From the NCBI RefSeq assembly GCF_900109075.1, contig NZ_FNYS01000021.1, positions 1 to 37,204 of the forward strand: a DNA stretch of 37,204 bases, read 5' to 3'. Below, in pieces: positions 35,010-37,204 of this stretch. This DNA is from Myroides marinus (GTDB taxonomy: Bacteria; Bacteroidota; Bacteroidia; Flavobacteriales; Flavobacteriaceae). The notes below the pieces were generated by a model. The model had not been told where the DNA came from, did no database searches, and worked only from the letters and a program-made list of their open reading frames with translations. Each line of letters opens with the position of its first letter. The first letter of the stretch is position 1. The translations under genes and the position numbers were made by a program.

Positions 35010-36281
35010 TTAATCAAAACGTCTTTTTTGGAACCAAAGGTCATTTAATGAGAAACCTACATATAGGCTTAGATAATTCTCTTTTGTTAAACCATTACTT
35101 TTTGTTCCTCTACTTCCATATTCTACCCCAATGTTAAGGTTAGTGAATTTTCTAGGGTCTCCGATTGGAAAACCAAAACCAGCATTAACAGCTACATCGT
35201 TTATTTGTTGGTTCTTCAGAACTAGTCCTGTATTCTCATATCTAAAACCAGCTCTATAAACAATTCTGTCAAAGTAACTAGAGAAAGAGTTGTATTTAGG
35301 AATATAGAAACCTCCTACAGTGAATCGATTAGAATTTTCATAACTAGCAATAGCAGTGTTATTCCAAGAGTCTGATAATTTACTGTTTTGTGTAAATGTA
35401 TATTGACCTCCAACAAACCATTTTAGATTTTTACCAATTCCTGCTCCCATAGATAGCATTTGTGGATTAGTAATGTTTTTTGATTGATCAATTAGAATAT
35501 TTGAGTCTACTATTTGACTTCCCTTTATTACTTGAAGCTGTGTGAAGTTATCATTTGTCCATTTAGTCTCTGGACTATATGTAACATTAGCTTGGAAATC
35601 GTAGTCTTTAATTTTGCCAAAATATTGAGCAGCAAAGTTAAAAGTAAATCCTTTATAGTCTAGTTTTCTGTATTCACGTGTGATGTTTTGAAGAGAGCTT
35701 CCATCACCTAAATCTGTGATGTTTTCATATAAGTCATTTTTGGTATTACCAAAGTGGTAACCTGCATCAACACCAATAGAGAAGTTTTTGTTTATTTCAT
35801 AACCAAGTCCAATAAAAGCTTTGTTAATACCTCCATTACCTTCGTATTTAGAATTAACTTTTTGCCCTTGATTATTTAATCTCTCACCTTCTAATTTATA
35901 TCCTACGTTAGCATATGGTAGTAAGCCAAATACAACACCAAATTTATTAGCTATTGGCAGTCCTACTGTAATATAGTCAATAGTTTGTCTATTTGCTTTG
36001 TCAGAGTTAACATCATTTTTAAAATTATATGAAGTACCTGTTGCTCCAAGCGAAAAAGTAGTTCTTTTTAATTTCCCAAATGACGCTGGGTTCTTTAAAT
36101 TTATATGAATACTATCTGCGTAAACACTTGTTCCACCCATAGCTTTATATTCATTAGTACCATTGTAATTTACATTACCTATACCGTAATATGAGTATGG
36201 AGATGCGTTGCCTTGTTGAGCTAGAGCAGCAGTACCGCAAAGTAAACTCAGGCTAAAGAAGATTTTTTTTATCATTTTCAA
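35010..36281 (-). CDS. Outer-membrane beta-barrel protein
   Basis: A 423-residue protein with a signal peptide (MKMIKKIFFSLSLLCGTAALAQ, cleavage near residue 22). After it, NASPYSYYGIGNVNYNGTNEYKAMGGTSVYADSIHINLKNPASFGKL and alternating polar/aromatic strands ending YLSLYVGFSLND suggest a FadL/OmpP1-like or PorV-like barrel, by pattern only. About 14 strands would fit. Substrate unknown. Its start overlaps the coaX end by 29 bases (23 if Met3 is used), so it is translationally coupled to coaX and co-transcribed with lptC. Confidence 0.85.
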   Translation of the reverse strand: MKMIKKIFFSLSLLCGTAALAQQGNASPYSYYGIGNVNYNGTNEYKAMGGTSVYADSIHINLKNPASFGKLKRTTFSLGATGTSYNFKNDVNSDKANRQTIDYITVGLPIANKFGVVFGLLPYANVGYKLEGERLNNQGQKVNSKYEGNGGINKAFIGLGYEINKNFSIGVDAGYHFGNTKNDLYENITDLGDGSSLQNITREYRKLDYKGFTFNFAAQYFGKIKDYDFQANVTYSPETKWTNDNFTQLQVIKGSQIVDSNILIDQSKNITNPQMLSMGAGIGKNLKWFVGGQYTFTQNSKLSDSWNNTAIASYENSNRFTVGGFYIPKYNSFSSYFDRIVYRAGFRYENTGLVLKNQQINDVAVNAGFGFPIGDPRKFTNLNIGVEYGSRGTKSNGLTKENYLSLYVGFSLNDLWFQKRRFD

Positions 36282-37014
36282 TTGTGTATTGATATAAATT
36301 GTTCAGACTTTCTAATAAGAAGTTTGAATTAGCAAATATGACATTTTTTAATCTTTTGACCAAAAAAAGTGTATCCCCACCGGTCAAAATTATTTTAAGG
36401 TCAGGATATAAGCTCTTGTATTGATTAATTATACCATCGATTTCTTGTGTTATTCCATTAATAACGCCAGAATGTATAGATTGGTCTGTTTGATTTCCTA
36501 TTAAGTAATCTATTTCTACTGGTTCTAGTAAAGGTAGCTTTGCTGTATAATAATTAAGTGCCTTATATCTCAATAATAAACCAGGAGATATGGCACCTCC
36601 AAGATATTCATTGTTTTTGTTGATAAATTCGTATGTAATACAAGTACCAGCATCAATTACTAATCTATTACAATCTGGAAGTTGTATAACCGCTCCAGCT
36701 GCCAAAACCATTCTGTCTATACCTAAGGTGTTAGGTGTTGCATATAGATTTTTAAACGGAAAGGGGGTTTGGTGTGAAATATTGATTATTTCTGCCTGAT
36801 CTTGTAACCACGCTAATGTTTCTTCTGTTAGTTTCCCGACTGATGAAAGTATAATTGTTGGCTTAGAATTACTTTTTTCTAAAATTTTTTCAATTTTTTT
36901 TTCGAATAAAGCTTGTTCGAAAATTTGAGTTTCTAAAACTGTATCTTTTTCAAACATAGCTATTTTCGTTCTTGTGTTTCCAATATCGATAGCTAGAATC
37001 ATAGTGTTATTCAT
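36253..37014 (-). CDS. coaX: Type III pantothenate kinase
   Basis: A 253-residue CoaX (249 if the second Met at 37000-37002 is used), the ASKHA-fold enzyme that phosphorylates pantothenate in the first step of coenzyme A synthesis. AIDIGNTRTK is the phosphate-1 loop; LGIDRMVLAAG, VIDAGTCITYEF and YLGGAISPGL bind pantothenate and the metal; LTGGD is the adenosine motif. All expected residues are present. First gene of a four-gene unit coaX - barrel - lptC - small membrane protein. Divergent from tRNA-Phe, with a promoter box at 37023-37030. Confidence 0.97.
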   Translation of the reverse strand: MNNTMILAIDIGNTRTKIAMFEKDTVLETQIFEQALFEKKIEKILEKSNSKPTIILSSVGKLTEETLAWLQDQAEIINISHQTPFPFKNLYATPNTLGIDRMVLAAGAVIQLPDCNRLVIDAGTCITYEFINKNNEYLGGAISPGLLLRYKALNYYTAKLPLLEPVEIDYLIGNQTDQSIHSGVINGITQEIDGIINQYKSLYPDLKIILTGGDTLFLVKRLKNVIFANSNFLLESLNNLYQYTIENDKKNLL

Positions 37015-37022
37015 ATATTAGG

Positions 37023-37030
37023 CAAAGGTA
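37023..37030 (-). promoter_or_regulatory. coaX operon promoter -7 box
   Basis: Minus-strand TACCTTTG (TAnnTTTG), 8 bases before the first ATG (37014) or 20 before the second (37002). The short distance favours the second ATG as the start. Confidence 0.65.
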
Positions 37031-37078
37031 GTGAATGATTTTTTTTATAAAAAGTTTTGGAAGAACGAAAAACTGTTC

Positions 37079-37086
37079 TATATTTG
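37079..37086 (+). promoter_or_regulatory. tRNA-Phe promoter -7 box
   Basis: TATATTTG with TTG (37057-37059) 19 bases upstream; the tRNA begins 44 bases downstream. Confidence 0.85.
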
Positions 37087-37130
37087 CAACCGCTTAACAG
37101 AACAAGATTGTTCTTTACTAAAAGCCAATT

Positions 37131-37203
37131 GGTGCCTTAGCTCAGTTGGTAGAGCAATGGACTGAAAATCCATGTGTCCCTGGTTCGATTCCTGGAGGCA
37201 CCA
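37131..37203 (+). tRNA. tRNA-Phe(GAA)
   Basis: A 73-nt cloverleaf. Acceptor GGTGCCT pairs with AGGCACC; anticodon stem ATGGA/TCCAT with loop CTGAAAA gives anticodon GAA; T arm GTTCGAT. Complete; the window ends one base later. Confidence 0.97.
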
Positions 37204-37204
37204 C

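Overview
The window looks like a chromosomal segment of a low-GC member of the Bacteroidota, most likely a Flavobacteriaceae genus close to Myroides or Flavobacterium; the genus is a guess from protein flavour. Evidence: A+T-rich DNA, repeated Bacteroidota-type promoters (-7 box TAnnTTTG, -33 TTG), absence of clear Shine-Dalgarno sequences, and lineage-typical genes: S46 dipeptidyl peptidase, a folK/deoxynucleoside kinase fusion, bacterial GH3, DUF3667, DUF2797, DUF1543 and YARHG proteins.

Layout. 1-2100: three tRNA-Leu(UAA) copies (the first cut by the window edge) and one tRNA-Gly(GCC), all on the minus strand, with a secreted YARHG protein and a YegP-like protein between them. 2240-5965: mutS, a half-size FUSC-type membrane protein and a small membrane protein, all minus. 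6188-6712: a TrmH-family RNA methyltransferase. 6713-7136: a non-coding stretch rich in inverted repeats. 7137-13840: a plus-strand run of mostly accessory or uncharacterised genes (Imm10-like protein, DHFR/RibD-like reductase, two tandem DUF3806 paralogues, YceI, a zinc-ribbon membrane protein, a DKNYY protein, DUF3667), each small unit closed by a strong terminator. 13891-15589: DUF1543 overlapping the folK-dNK fusion, divergent from sppA. 17990-23116: a giant AsmA-like protein, DUF2797 and GH3. 23254-25764: a small repetitive lipoprotein and a DPP11-type S46 peptidase. 26121-31782: aldo/keto reductase, waaA, DegT-type aminotransferase, Bcr/CflA transporter and fabD. 31898-37014: a PpiD-like foldase, then the operon coaX - outer-membrane barrel - lptC - small membrane protein. 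tRNA-Phe(GAA) closes the window.

How they fit. The second half is dominated by cell-envelope work: lipid A/Kdo (waaA), LPS transport (lptC), sugar-nucleotide amination (DegT), fatty acid initiation (fabD), periplasmic or outer-membrane folding (PpiD-like, AsmA-like, barrel) and peptide nutrition (S46). The 7-14 kb stretch is the most accessory-looking part. No insertion sequence, CRISPR array, integrase or rRNA was seen. The best candidates for something undescribed are the structured non-coding segment before the Imm10-like gene, the DUF3806 pair, and the zinc-ribbon/DKNYY pair bracketed by near-identical terminators whose loops are in opposite orientation.
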